From: Strix aluco | Lineage: Eukaryota > Chordata > Aves > Strigiformes > Strigidae | Length of the DNA stretch: 64,000 nucleotides | NCBI RefSeq assembly: GCF_031877795.1 | Contig: NC_133935.1 | Location: 77,146,303 to 77,210,302 of the forward strand | Reading direction: 5' to 3' | Shown: positions 27,439-41,023 of the stretch, one piece after another | How positions within the stretch are numbered: the stretch's first letter is position 1 | Layout: the number at the start of each line of letters is the position of its first letter | Notes under the pieces: model-generated | Databases searched by the model: none | The model's input: only the letters and a program-made list of their open reading frames with translations | What the model was told of the DNA's origin: nothing | Made by a program: the position numbers and the translations under genes

Positions 27439-29582
27439 GTAAGCAAAGCCCCCGGAATATGTGACATGTCATATCAGAAGTTTTGTTAAAGTCAGAGAAA
27501 GTTCTGCTGAGTTATAATTTGTTTTTCAAATTCCAGTGTCATAGTTTAGTCAGACTTGACAAAAATGCCTAAACTGCAGCTACACGCAGCAATCACATTT
27601 TCTGTATTGGGTCTCACACTGGGAAAACCCATATAGAAATAGGTAATTGGGTGTGATGCTGCTTGCTCTTGTGAAAAATTAATGCTCATTACCAAGGTGT
27701 TTGCCACAACAACACACGGGCATTGTTGCATTTGTTGCTGTTCAGTTTTTGCCAACTTTTTTCATGGACGAAAATATTCCAGGTGCTCTAAATCCAAGAG
27801 TTTATCTTATCACCCATGTATCACTCATATTTATTTTAATAATATTTTTTTCTTTGTTCCTTTATGACTTATTTTTAATCTATGGTTTTTCCTTTTTCAA
27901 TTTTTCCTCTGAAAAACATTAATTTTTCTGAATGTACTAGCTAGGGCCTAGATGCAGCAGTCCATCCCCATTCAGGGAATATTTTAGTAATTTGCTTAAC
28001 TTTAAATATGATGCTGACATAGGACTAGTCGATGCTTCCTGAGTCATTAAGATCACTACCCAGCTATCACTGGCATCCTTGTTATGAAATTGCTTTCCTA
28101 AAATGATATTTCTTTCTTGATATCTTTGGGGATGTATATTATATTTGCAAGATGGTTTTGCATTGCAGCATCTACAGCTGAGATGCTTTGATGACTAAAA
28201 GATTTTTTATTTATCATTGGAAATAGAGAACTCTTGGTTCGTAGAGTACCTGGGAAGACATAGGAAATGGTTACACAGGAATCAGGAAACTAACCAGTTA
28301 AGAAATACTTCAGAAGGTGAATTCCTGCCAAACAGAAATGTTTTACTCTGTTGGTGGTGATGGTGCCTATTTTCTCAGGGATAAATGTCTGCCAGAAGCC
28401 TAGATGAGACTATGTAAGAAATTATGGCTATAGCTCTTCTCACTGCTGCAGTCATGCTCACCTGGGATATTGGGTCTACTTGAATCACTGTGGCACTGAG
28501 TCTCTCTCTCTCAATCTCCCTTTAAATTATTAATTATTTATTACAATGTAGAACAACTGGCCTTGAAAATGCAACTGTCCCCGTGATTTTGTTGGGAAAC
28601 TTTGTTTTAGGTCTTTTGTTTCCAGTTAGAAGTAATATTAATCAGAAGAAAAATCTCCCAACTTTCAGGTAGGTGCTCTACACATTAGACTATTAATTAA
28701 AATGACATGCACAAAAAACAGCCTTGAGAAGCCAAGATGCAGCTGCTTTTGGGGTAAGGCCCACCTGCACTGGCTACATCTGTACCATGGGGAAATGCTC
28801 TCTGAACCTTTTGGTCCCCCTGTGCCCAGGCTGGAAGTTCTGACAGAGTACCCTGAAGATCCCTTCTGGGATGGAGCTGGGACAAGCTTTGTGGACCCAC
28901 AGCATAGGCTAAGTCATATGATGCCTGCTGGATGCTGCCCCAGCAGAGAGGTCAGCAAGAGGATGGGAACTTGGAGAGTTGAACAGTAGCTCAGAGATTT
29001 ATTTGTACCTTAGTGATCTGCTGAGAGGTCATGCTTGAGAGGCTTATGAAGATCTCAGTGGAGCTGAAAGACTGCTTGTAAATCTCCACATGCATATGAA
29101 ATGTTATCAAAGTGACTCCCATTATGGATCTAACTTGTAATCTGCTTTGTTGCAACACAGGCTTATAAGATCAAAACTTGAGAGTGTTTATTAACCATTC
29201 TGTGTCATCTCCTAATTACAGGCAACCATAAGAAAGCTTAGAAAAAAAAATGACAAAATATAATTAATTTAAAACAAAATATAAAAAGATACAAGGTCCA
29301 TTATTGAAATAAAAAAGAAATATTTGTTTTTATTTTATTATCAATAAAAAAAAATATGTTAGGCATTAAGCAAATATTTCCAAAAGAAAAATATTTTACA
29401 GAAAATGGAATTTTTACATATATTCACATGAAAAGTTTAGAATCCTTTCAGTGGTTATAAAGTGTTCGATGTTCATCTACAAAAATGTTCAACTTTTAAA
29501 AAAACTTCAGTCAGGCATGGTTATGTGCTGTCTTGAAAATAAAATGTTAAAAATATTCAATGTTTTTATTTTGTATTTCAAG
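27439..29582 (+). other. CD36: CD36 intron 3
   Basis: About 2.1 kb, AT-rich and without a supported gene. A GC-richer patch at about 28700-28985 carries a 95-codon + frame and a 67-codon - frame with no recognisable product. A run of A-rich sequence precedes exon 3 at about 29230-29420. Confidence 0.85.
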
Positions 29583-29727
29583 GGTGCGATATTTACCCAA
29601 AGAAAATATCACAGAAAACTCTGATGGCACAATATCCTACATGTTGCCTAACATTGCTCGTTTTGAACCTGATATGTCTGTTGGGACAGAAAATGATACC
29701 ATCACGTGCCTCAACCTTGCTGTTGTT
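29583..29727 (+). CDS. CD36: CD36 coding exon 3 (residues 94-142)
   Basis: Acceptor TATTTCAAG ends at 29582; donor GTGAGT begins at 29728. The 145 bp complete Arg94 and add 48 codons, ending in phase 0. A GTAAAG four bases further is an alternative donor but would break the frame with the next exon. The region covers much of the segment that binds thrombospondin-type (CLESH) ligands in human CD36. It is one residue shorter than the human exon, which accounts for the total of 471. Sequons are at N102 and N131. C136 is an additional cysteine, at a place where the human protein has no cysteine. Confidence 0.95.
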
Positions 29728-30554
29728 GTGAGTAAAGAAACAAACCCCTGGTGTCCACATTCAAATGTTGAGATACTGGAGGAAATAGGGAAGAAGTTAG
29801 CATTAGTAATACTGAAACTGCCACAGGATATGTTTTCTCTCTATGAACTCAGATGACATGAGTGTCAGCTACACTGTGGATAGCTGTATTACTGTCTTTA
29901 AAAAAAAATAAAATTCTGAGGATGTATTGCACATATATTAAGGTTTCCTTATATTCCCAGGGTAATCTTAACGGTAAATGAAAATTGACTTGTTCCTGTC
30001 AATGGAAGCAAAGTCATCAGTTTGGATGGGATGTATCAAAAAGCATCATCCTATTCAATTTTAGTGTGGGAATGAGTCAAGAGTTTGTGGATGGATTCCC
30101 TTTCTGCGTGAGGTACAAGACAGATTTGCCATACTCTTTCCATAATATCCTCAGTCTGGCTTTTCAGGGGAGGCTGTATTAAATCCCATGCTCGGTGTAT
30201 GCATGGCTTTGCTGCCCCAGCTGCTTGCTTCCCGTGGTGCCCCTCAGCACCACTTCAATGGCATCCCCTGAAATCTCCTGTCCTACTGAGACGTTAGTCC
30301 TTCAGAGAAAAGCACGGGGGTCCCTACCTAGAATAGTGCTAGAGCCTTTTCAGTCCAAATGTTTGTGTGTTGTCACAGGCTGAGAATGCTTGCCCTTGAC
30401 TGATGTTTACAGTTTTCATATTTCTATTCAGCCCTGATAGTGTTGCCTGATTATCTTGCACTAACTCTATGGCATCAGCGTGTGAGTGTTCAGGATCACT
30501 GTGAGAGGGTGGGTGCTAGGGACAGAGTGAAGAGATGCTTGGTGTTAACATGAT

Positions 30555-30925
30555 ATAGAATCACAGAATCAATCACAGCATCATAGAAGAGCTCATGTTG
30601 GAAGGGACATCGAAAGATTATCTGATCCAATCTCTTCCGAGAAGGGGAGCCCAGATTAGATTTTCTAACACCCTGTCCAATTGCACCTTGAAAACCTGAT
30701 GGGGACTCTGTGACGTTCTAGTGACTAACTCTTGTCACTGTAAAAAATTTCTTTCTTCTATCAAGATGAAACCTTTCCTAGTCAACTTGTACTCATTGTC
30801 CCTTGTCTTCTCCATGTCACTCCTTGTAAAGAAAGAGCCTCCATCCTCTTTGTAGCCACCCTTTAAGTACTGGAATATTGTGATGAGATCCCCCTGAGCT
30901 TTCCCTTCTCTAGGCAGAAAAAGAC
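30555..30925 (-). mobile_element. CR1 LINE fragment, 3' end, antisense to CD36
   Basis: Read on the - strand the fragment ends in the diagnostic CR1 3' tail of imperfect ATTCTGTGATTCTAT-type octamers, preceded by the CR1 segment with GTCCCTTCCAAC and further upstream the segment containing GGGGATCTCATCACA. Typical CR1 copies are 5' truncated, as here (about 370 bp), and lack target-site duplications. It is diverged from the consensus as I know it, with substitutions in the tail repeats, so it is an old inactive copy. The left end (the CR1 3' end) is sharp; the right end is approximate. Confidence 0.9.
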
Positions 30926-32059
30926 TAATAAATAAAGGCGAATGGCCTTATTCAGACCAGATACTTTATGCCTGTGTCCTAATTTAGGCCCACATCTCTC
31001 TTTTGAAAAGCTGTTAATATTTCGTATGCTCAGAGTCCTTCATGTCACAGTATTAAGTAACACTGCTTAGCTCCCACACATTGGAACTCGTAGCTCTCTA
31101 TGGGTCTAAGCATAGGCTCATGCTGGAAGCAGCTGTGTCAGGGGATATGGAAACAGAGGATCCAAGCCCCATTTTGGTGTTCAGAAACAAACTGGTGTAA
31201 ACCAGAATTCCCAGAGAGGCTCTGACTATCTCATTTGACAGCACTGACTTCAAACCAGTAGAGCCCACCTTTTACATTATAACCTTGTCATCAAAATACT
31301 CACAAGGGAATTCAGAGATGTTTTTCACACTTTCTTAACCCCAAGGGGATTGATCCCACATCTCCTCTATCTCATAATACTGTAATATCTATGCTTTCTG
31401 CTTGTTCTGCATTCAAGTTCAGACAAAAGTAAAAGATTCATGGGATTGAGGAAGAAGAAATGAGAGCGAAAGAGACCCTTCCATTGGTATCCCCGTAGTG
31501 TTAAGTACAAAGAGATGGCCTACTAATGGCCTAGGCTGAGCACTTACTCTCAGAGAATCACTTGTTTTTACACAGATTTACTTATCAAAATTGTTACAAT
31601 TTCCTGCTTCACCAGACAGGCCAACGTAGATAGTTTCTGTTTGCGTTCAAAAGTTATTCATTGCCTGTAGGGACTTTATGCCTCTGGGAACATTCATTAC
31701 AATTACTGCTGGCAAATCTACATTATTCTTCACTGAATTAAGAAAAGTTATCCATTATTTAGAATTAAAGCTGTTCAGAAAGAAGGACTTGTTTGTTGAA
31801 AATATATATTCTTTCTAAGTAAAGAAATAATGGAGATTCAGCACTTGTTCAGTTTTATGCTATCTATGTATTGCTGCTAGCATAACAGCAGATCTAAACC
31901 ACTTATCTAAGCCAGTAAATGACAAGGCTTGTATATTTTTACTTACATGTTTATAGTGCTGGTGAGTTTGAAGTATGTGATATATGGAGATGACAGAAAA
32001 GAGTTAGAAAACCATAAGTGGTACAACCCGTGTTATACAGATAGGGATTTGAGATTATT

Positions 32060-32195
32060 GCTTGGAGCTATTCAAAAGCTGTCTGGCCACGGTCCTGGGC
32101 AACTGGCTTTTGGTAGCCCTGCTTGAGCGGAGGGGTTGGACCAGATGCCCTCCAGATGTCCCTTCCAACCTCAACTGTTCTGTGATTCTGTGATT
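32060..32195 (+). mobile_element. CR1 LINE fragment, 3' end
   Basis: A short (about 136 bp) piece of the CR1 3' end in the same orientation as CD36, recognised by CCCTGCTTGAGC, GGGGTTGGACCAGATG, GTCCCTTCCAACCTCAAC and the terminal tandem TCTGTGATT units. Its sharp end lies 231 bp upstream of coding exon 4. The left boundary is approximate. Confidence 0.92.
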
Positions 32196-32426
32196 AGGGA
32201 TGATCTAGTGAACTCATGTAAGCAGTAAAGACAAATTTTCTGCTTTTGTGTAAGTTATGCCCAGTATTGTTTTGTTAAGGAGTCTCAGTTTTAGAAACTT
32301 AACTTACAGTGAGCTGCACCTCTGGAAACTGGTATTGCCACAGATTTCTTGGAGTTAGTCCCTGGGTTTTTGATCCAAAGCACATGCAGAATTTTATGCT
32401 AAACATTAATTTTATTGCTGTTGTAG

Positions 32427-32606
32427 GCTGCACCTGCCTTGTATACAAACACTTTTATACAACTACTATTAAATACTTGGATTAAATCTTCTAAGTCACA
32501 CATGCTGCAGAACAGAACAGTGAAAGAATTACTGTGGGGATATAAAGATCCCTTCTTAAACAAGGTCCCCTTCCCCTTGGACCCAGTTGTGGGAGTCTTC
32601 TACCCG
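32427..32606 (+). CDS. CD36: CD36 coding exon 4 (residues 143-202)
   Basis: Acceptor GCTGTTGTAG ends at 32426; donor GTAAGT begins at 32607; 180 bp, phase 0 at both ends. The product contains the highly conserved TVKELLWGYKDPFL block and ends in GVFYP. This exon carries the lysine region that in human CD36 (K164, K166) contacts fatty acids and reacts with sulfosuccinimidyl oleate; here the lysines are at 162 and 165, with serine at the K164-equivalent position 163. A sequon lies at N171. The frame, length and flanking splice sites leave no doubt that it is a real exon. Confidence 0.96.
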
Positions 32607-32710
32607 GTAAGTGAAACTAATGAAGAGGCAAAGCCTTCGGTTATCATTCTGTGAATAAAAATTAAGTCAGATGCTATGAGGAAGAAAAATCTGCCAATGA
32701 TACAATCTAG

Positions 32711-33264
<554 letters not shown>

Positions 33265-33311
33265 GAATCTTTCATACTGGGAAGGTCACTGCGATTTGGT
33301 TAACGGCACAG
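33265..33311 (+). CDS. CD36: CD36 coding exon 6 (residues 233-249)
   Basis: A 47-bp micro-exon between acceptor TTTTATCTTAAAG and donor GTGAGC. It completes Arg233, encodes NLSYWEGHCDLVNGT and leaves one base of Asp249. It carries C242, equivalent to human C243 and expected to pair with C310, plus sequons N234 and N246. It is too small to appear as an independent open frame and was found by reading between exons 5 and 7. Confidence 0.95.
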
Positions 33312-33495
33312 GTGAGCCTATTAAAGCTTTTTAAAACTTTAACATATTTCTTGATATTGCAAGGGAATAATGAGATGCGATATTTAAATGAATTCCCCAT
33401 GGCTTTGACAGTTATGTATTCAGTATATTAAATGTCTATATAAATATGAATGTATACATGTTACTACTACTATACATGCATATGTGTGTATTATA

Positions 33496-33508
33496 ATATA
33501 TATATATA
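33496..33508 (+). repeat. Short (TA)n repeat
   Basis: Alternating A and T over 13 bases inside a longer TA-rich stretch in intron 7; probable microsatellite remnant. Confidence 0.7.
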
Positions 33509-34102
33509 GTATGATATTGTACATTATTTTATATATACATGTACACACACCCTCTTCAGCTAGAGTAGATATGGAAGAAACACAACAAAAAAAGTCAGTG
33601 CTCTCTTTCTACTAATTATCTTTATGGTACAACATGACTAAGATTCTTTTTCTTTGCTATAGCATCTGAAAATTATCTTTGCATTCTAATAATGTACATT
33701 CATTTACAGTATTGAAAAATAAAATTAACTGCACCAGAATGGACAGAAAAGTTTTTTACTGAGATATGAAAAGAAATTGAGGTGACAAGGGAGAAGGCTG
33801 TCAGACAGGTGGTTTGGAAGCCATTGGCAAGTGAAAAGGGATGAAGAAGAGAAGTAGTTTCGTTTGGGATGAATAAACTAGAGAAGAATATTTTTGAGTT
33901 TACTTTCGGAATGCATATGAAAACAACTGAGTTATTAAGATACATTTGTTCAAGATGATAATTTTCTTCTTGATGAGTGAAAGCATCACAGTGAGGACAC
34001 CACAATCTGTTGAGTTGAGGCTGGCAGATGTCATGATGGAGGCTTTTGCAAAGAGCTGTAGGCCTTCAGTGGGCAAGTATCAAAACAAGCAGGTTTTTGG
34101 GT

Positions 34103-34127
34103 TTTTATTTATTTATTTATTTATTTT
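34103..34127 (+). repeat. (TTTA)n microsatellite
   Basis: About five TTTA units in tandem with flanking T runs, in intron 7. Confidence 0.85.
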
Positions 34128-35627
34128 CTGTGCTTCTTTACCTGGCATAGATCATTTTCCTTATAACCCAGAGCACGTGGCAAGTTATTCTGAAGTATTT
34201 GAAATACATCATAAGAACCTGACTTTCCAAAAGTCTGTGAATCAAGAAGGATTAGTTCCTTTTTAAACTGTGTAATTCATTTTAAAGGAGGCAGCATTTT
34301 CTTAGGTTCTGGGACTTTCTTTCTTTCTTATGGAGCCTGAACCCTTTTTTCCCAGGGTCAGCTTTTTGTTTCTTCTTCTTCCACAGCTGATGGAATAGAC
34401 ATACTCAGCTAACTAGACTAAGTGCTCTAGTACAGTGAAAATGTGGAGCTTTTCCTTGTTAACAAAGGTTATCACCCAGTTTACAAGAGCATTCAGTGTG
34501 ACTGCTCAGGAAAGACTGTGTATTTAGAGAAGCAGCAGGTTTAAAAAGTCTTGTAAGTGTGAGAATTCCTTCTTATCTTGTAAGTTTTTACACCAAAGAG
34601 CAACATGTATAGTATAAGTAAATATCTAGATAAAAATATTAAGCAGTATTCTTGTATGGAGCTTGAAATGAGTTCATGTTTGCAAACTCTCCAAGACTGC
34701 CAAGATTTAGAAATAGAGTGTGTGTCTAGAATGATCTTGGAACTTCTTTAAGAAAAAGTGCTTCTGTCAGCAGTGGGCAAGTGGCAGTATGTAATTTAGC
34801 TTTCTTGCTCTTGCCAACTAGATTCAAAGATATGACAGATGTTTTCAATCCTTTGGTTATGGTTGCTGACTAAGAAACTAAACAGAAATTTTATCAAGAA
34901 GTAACAAATGTGCTGGTTAAAGGTTTGTTACAACACCTTGTTTAGGAAAATGGCACAGTCTTCTTACTTAACTCTAGATGCTTGCAGTGCAGAAATATGC
35001 GTCTGAACTGGCTGTCTGTGTTCTTTTTATAATGAGTGGAGAAAAAGACATCACCAAAGTCCTATTCCTCTGACCTATTTTTCATGTCTACCATGGACTG
35101 AGATGGGCTGTGCTCTAGAAGGGCTTCCTTCTCTCCATTATCTACAGAGGGGATCACAACTGACAAAGAAGAGGTCTGCTGGAGCAATGTTTTGGTGAAA
35201 AATGGTTTAGCACTGATTATTAAATAGGCAGTTTTGAAGTCTAAAGCTGTGAGTTTTGTAAGTGCTGAGTGCCATAACTGCAGATGAACCAAGCATCTCT
35301 AGAAAGGTTTAGTTTTTTAAACTGCATAAACCTTGAAGCAATGGCAACAGGTATTGGGATTCGTATTAAGCAGGACTGGTTTTTGTATCCTCTGTTTTGA
35401 ATGGGTTTGATCATATAATTTCACATCTGTAAAAAAAAATATAAAATAGCTGCCATAATTTGACTCGCTTTCAAAACAATTCAGTCTTTTCTGTGGAGTG
35501 CCTGTCACTGTGCAATAACTTACATAAATATTTTCCCCATAAATGACTCATTTTGTTTACCTTTTATACAGCTTTATGGGAAAGTAACAGCTGAGTATTG
35601 AGCTAGAAATTAAATCATGTCTTCTAA

Positions 35628-38347
<2,720 letters not shown>

Positions 38348-38466
38348 GAAAACCAGTATTTATCTCTCTTCCGCATTTTCTTCATGCAAGTGATTCTATA
38401 TTGCATGATGTTGAAGGCCTGAGCCCCAATGAGAAGGAGCATGAGACGTTTCTAGATATAGAGCCT
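38348..38466 (+). CDS. CD36: CD36 coding exon 9 (residues 335-374)
   Basis: Acceptor TTTTTTCAAATAG ends at 38347; donor GTAAGT begins at 38467. The 119 bp complete Gly335 and end in phase 0 after Pro374. The sequence KPVFISLPHFLHAS, then GLSPNEKEHE and FLDIEP, is strongly family specific (ectodomain near the membrane-proximal tunnel of the LIMP-2/CD36 fold). Confidence 0.96.
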
Positions 38467-39757
38467 GTAAGTCCAAATATTTAATAATTGTAACTCAGTA
38501 AACTTGCAATGTTTAAATTTAATTGTAATAGAGTAGGCTTTTATACCAGAGGGACAAGGAGAAGATACAATATTTTCATGCTTGCTTTTGCAAGATCTGC
38601 TCACAAAAGTGTTACGGTTTTAGCAGGGGAAATTTAGAGCAGAACTTAGTCTCATTCTGACCTTCAAAGTTTGGAAAATAAATTTTGATTTTCCCTTATT
38701 GGGAATGTGGGATTAAATAGATTCTGCACTGAAGTATGCTATAGCTTTTCTATGACCAACTATTTTGAGAAAATTCTTTTCTATGAAAGCTCTTCTGTCC
38801 CCTCTATAGTTAATTTCTTTCATTTTCTATAGTTATTTTTGTATAATTACTATCTCAATTTCAATTAAATATAGACCAGTTTATTTCCAAGAAAATTTCT
38901 AGAAGTCTGAACAGACTAGTCTAGAACAGACCTAATATAGTCTTTGTGACTTGGATTGTCCAAGAGAACTCCCAAACGGAATGAATTTATAACAGCTCTG
39001 ATTTTGATTGCCTCCAAATTTACCTCTACTTCTGTTCCAGTAATTCAGATTCTTTACATGTATTTACCAAAGTTTTCTGAATTGTGTGATAAATTCTAAG
39101 GGTCTAAAATTTTATTTTGCTCTGAATTTGGATGAAAAAGTAAAATTCAGGATTTCTCACTAAAATATTTTTAGTCATGTAACTTGACAGTTATGTAACT
39201 TCAATGAGGAAATCCAAAGTTAAATCTTTGTTTTATCCTATTTTGAATAGAAACATAAATGCATATTTCCTAAATCTGATATGAAATTTTCAAGAATCAT
39301 GCCCTGTCTTGTTTTTGTGGAGGACAGAGGGGAAAAGAAGGAGATGAATAAAAGATCTGACCTTTGTTTTGATATGTTTGTTCTGATATAAAATGTTTGG
39401 GTTTGGCCTTATGCAAGTTAAACATCCTTCTTATTGCAAAAGAAAATTTAGTTAATTTCTGGTGGAAAAAAGCTCTAAACCATATTTATATATGAAACAT
39501 TTCATGACTGCTTTTTAACTTTTTTTTTTTTCCTTTGTTTTAATTGCAAATTACAAAAGTAACTATGGTAAAGCCACAAAATCAGAACTTCTATAAGAAA
39601 TGAGAGACCCTTAAAAACATTAAAATTTCATAAAAATGAAATCCTTCAAAACATAAGGATAAAATAATACCAAACTGCTTTTCGACACAGTCCATATTCT
39701 AGGTTTAGGCATCAAATTCAAAAATTTATTTTATTTTATTTTTTTTCCTGGTTTTAG
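38467..39757 (+). other. CD36: CD36 intron 10 (1.29 kb)
   Basis: AT-rich intron without any recognised element. Confidence 0.85.
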
Positions 39758-39831
39758 ATCACTGGTTTTACACTACAGTTTGCAAAAAGGCTGCAAGTAA
39801 ACCTCCTTGTGAAGCCTGCACCAAAAATTGA
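39758..39831 (+). CDS. CD36: CD36 coding exon 10 (residues 375-399)
   Basis: Acceptor CTGGTTTTAG ends at 39757; donor GTAAGT begins at 39832. The 74 bp encode ITGFTLQFAKRLQVNLLVKP followed by APKI and two bases of Glu399. The ITG then AKRLQVN motif is shared across CD36, SCARB1 and SCARB2. Confidence 0.96.
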
Positions 39832-40606
39832 GTAAGTACTATTTCATTATTTTGTTTTTTAAAGACTTTTTTCAAGAGGGCTGATTGGTCTACAAGAGTG
39901 TCAGTAGAAATGGCTGGTACAAGAATAAATAAAAATACTTTCCCAAAGCCTTTTTTTCTGTATTGCAAAAATTTCAGTCATGACTTTCCAGAGAACATAA
40001 ACTTCAACAAAAGAGCAAGCCTTCTTGAGCAAGGCACTGCCCAAGTATTTTAACGGACATTTGATTTCCCCACAGAGCTTACAAGGCAACATGTTATTGA
40101 AAATAACATCCTTACAAAACACAAATGGGGGCTGTGAGGATGAACTAGAAGGCAAAATGTATTTTCTGTAATAAACCCAATGAGAGAGAATTTATGTGTG
40201 CTATGTCACTAGATGGATTTTATCACAAGGATTGACAGGTCTCTAGCTGTTTCTTTTCTCTTCATTGGCCCAAATGTCCATGTAGAGATGTGCATTTCAG
40301 GATCCTATACATCTGGCAGGTGAACACCTCACAGATCTTCAGACCCTCCCACCAACACCTAGCTGTGTCCAGCCTTTCTTCTTTCTGACTACCCACATAT
40401 GGAAGACTAGAGAGAAAGAGATGGTTGCTTGATATGTAAAATGGCTGTTATTAATTGTAGGCTTTTTTTTTTCAGTCCAAAACTCTACTAAATAGGTACA
40501 TCTGGAAGGTAGAAATGTACTTAGAGGAGAAGAAAAAAGTTTAAGTAGAGACTGGGCTTATGCACCAAACTAAAGATAACATGGTGTACTTATTTTCTCA
40601 TTTCAG
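39832..40606 (+). other. CD36: CD36 intron 11 (775 bp)
   Basis: No feature seen. Confidence 0.85.
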
Positions 40607-40661
40607 AGCTCTATCAAAAGTTCAAAAACCTTATATTTTTCCTCTTCTTTGGCTAAACGAG
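40607..40661 (+). CDS. CD36: CD36 coding exon 11 (residues 399-417)
   Basis: Acceptor TCTCATTTCAG ends at 40606; donor GTTAGT begins at 40662. The 55-bp exon completes Glu399 and encodes ALSKVQKPYIFPLLWLNE, ending in phase 0. The FPLLWLNE block is the conserved end of the ectodomain before the juxtamembrane helix. The donor GTTAGT has T instead of A at +3. Confidence 0.95.
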
Positions 40662-40858
40662 GTTAGTATATGTTCTGTCTATAATCTTCAGTGTTTAAAA
40701 AAAATGAAAAAAACCAACCTGACATGTTTTTTTCAGTCTTGGTGCCCTGAAACTGGGCAATTAATCTCATGCTGTGATTTGCACACACCAAGAATATATT
40801 CAGCAAGTGAGGGCTTGCATACTTACCTTTCACTGACATTTTTCTTGCACTGTTTCAG

Positions 40859-41023
40859 TCTGCTGTCATTGGGGATGCAAAAGCAGAAATGTTCAGAAAT
40901 AAAGTCACCAGTCGGGTCCAGATGCTGAGTGTGCTGCAGATGGTGTTAATGATCGCAGGTTCTGTGCTGTTCCTCGCATTCATGGGTTCCTATTTCATAT
41001 GCAGATCAAAGAAATTAAAATAA
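40859..41023 (+). CDS. CD36: CD36 coding exon 12 (residues 418-471 and stop)
   Basis: Acceptor GCACTGTTTCAG ends at 40858. The 165 bp encode the juxtamembrane region, the second transmembrane segment (about 439-461) and a short cytosolic tail ending RSKKLK, with TAA at 41021-41023. The tail keeps lysines at 468 and 471, equivalent to human K469 and K472 that are ubiquitinated, but has only one cysteine (C465); the other human palmitoylation cysteine, C464, is replaced by phenylalanine. The stop codon is followed at once by GTAAGT, a strong donor, so the exon ends exactly at the stop and the 3' UTR continues at 42127, as in the mammalian gene, where the last exon is non-coding. Confidence 0.95.
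   Translation, partial: SAVIGDAKAEMFRNKVTSRVQMLSVLQMVLMIAGSVLFLAFMGSYFICRSKKLK

Larger units (their letters stand above)
29728..32426 (+). other. CD36: CD36 intron 4, with two CR1 fragments
   Basis: About 2.7 kb. It holds two CR1 LINE fragments in opposite orientation, at 30555-30925 (-) and 32060-32195 (+), listed separately. Nothing else is recognised. Confidence 0.9.

Noticed and set aside
28702-28989. 95-codon + frame with a 67-codon - frame opposite, in intron 3
   Set aside because: GC-richer patch gives open frames on both strands; no family resemblance and no acceptor/donor pair that would keep CD36 in frame.
29728-29737. Alternative donor GTAAAG four bases downstream of the chosen end of coding exon 3
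   Set aside because: It would shift the frame into coding exon 4, whereas GTGAGT at 29728 keeps phase 0 and matches the CD36 alignment.
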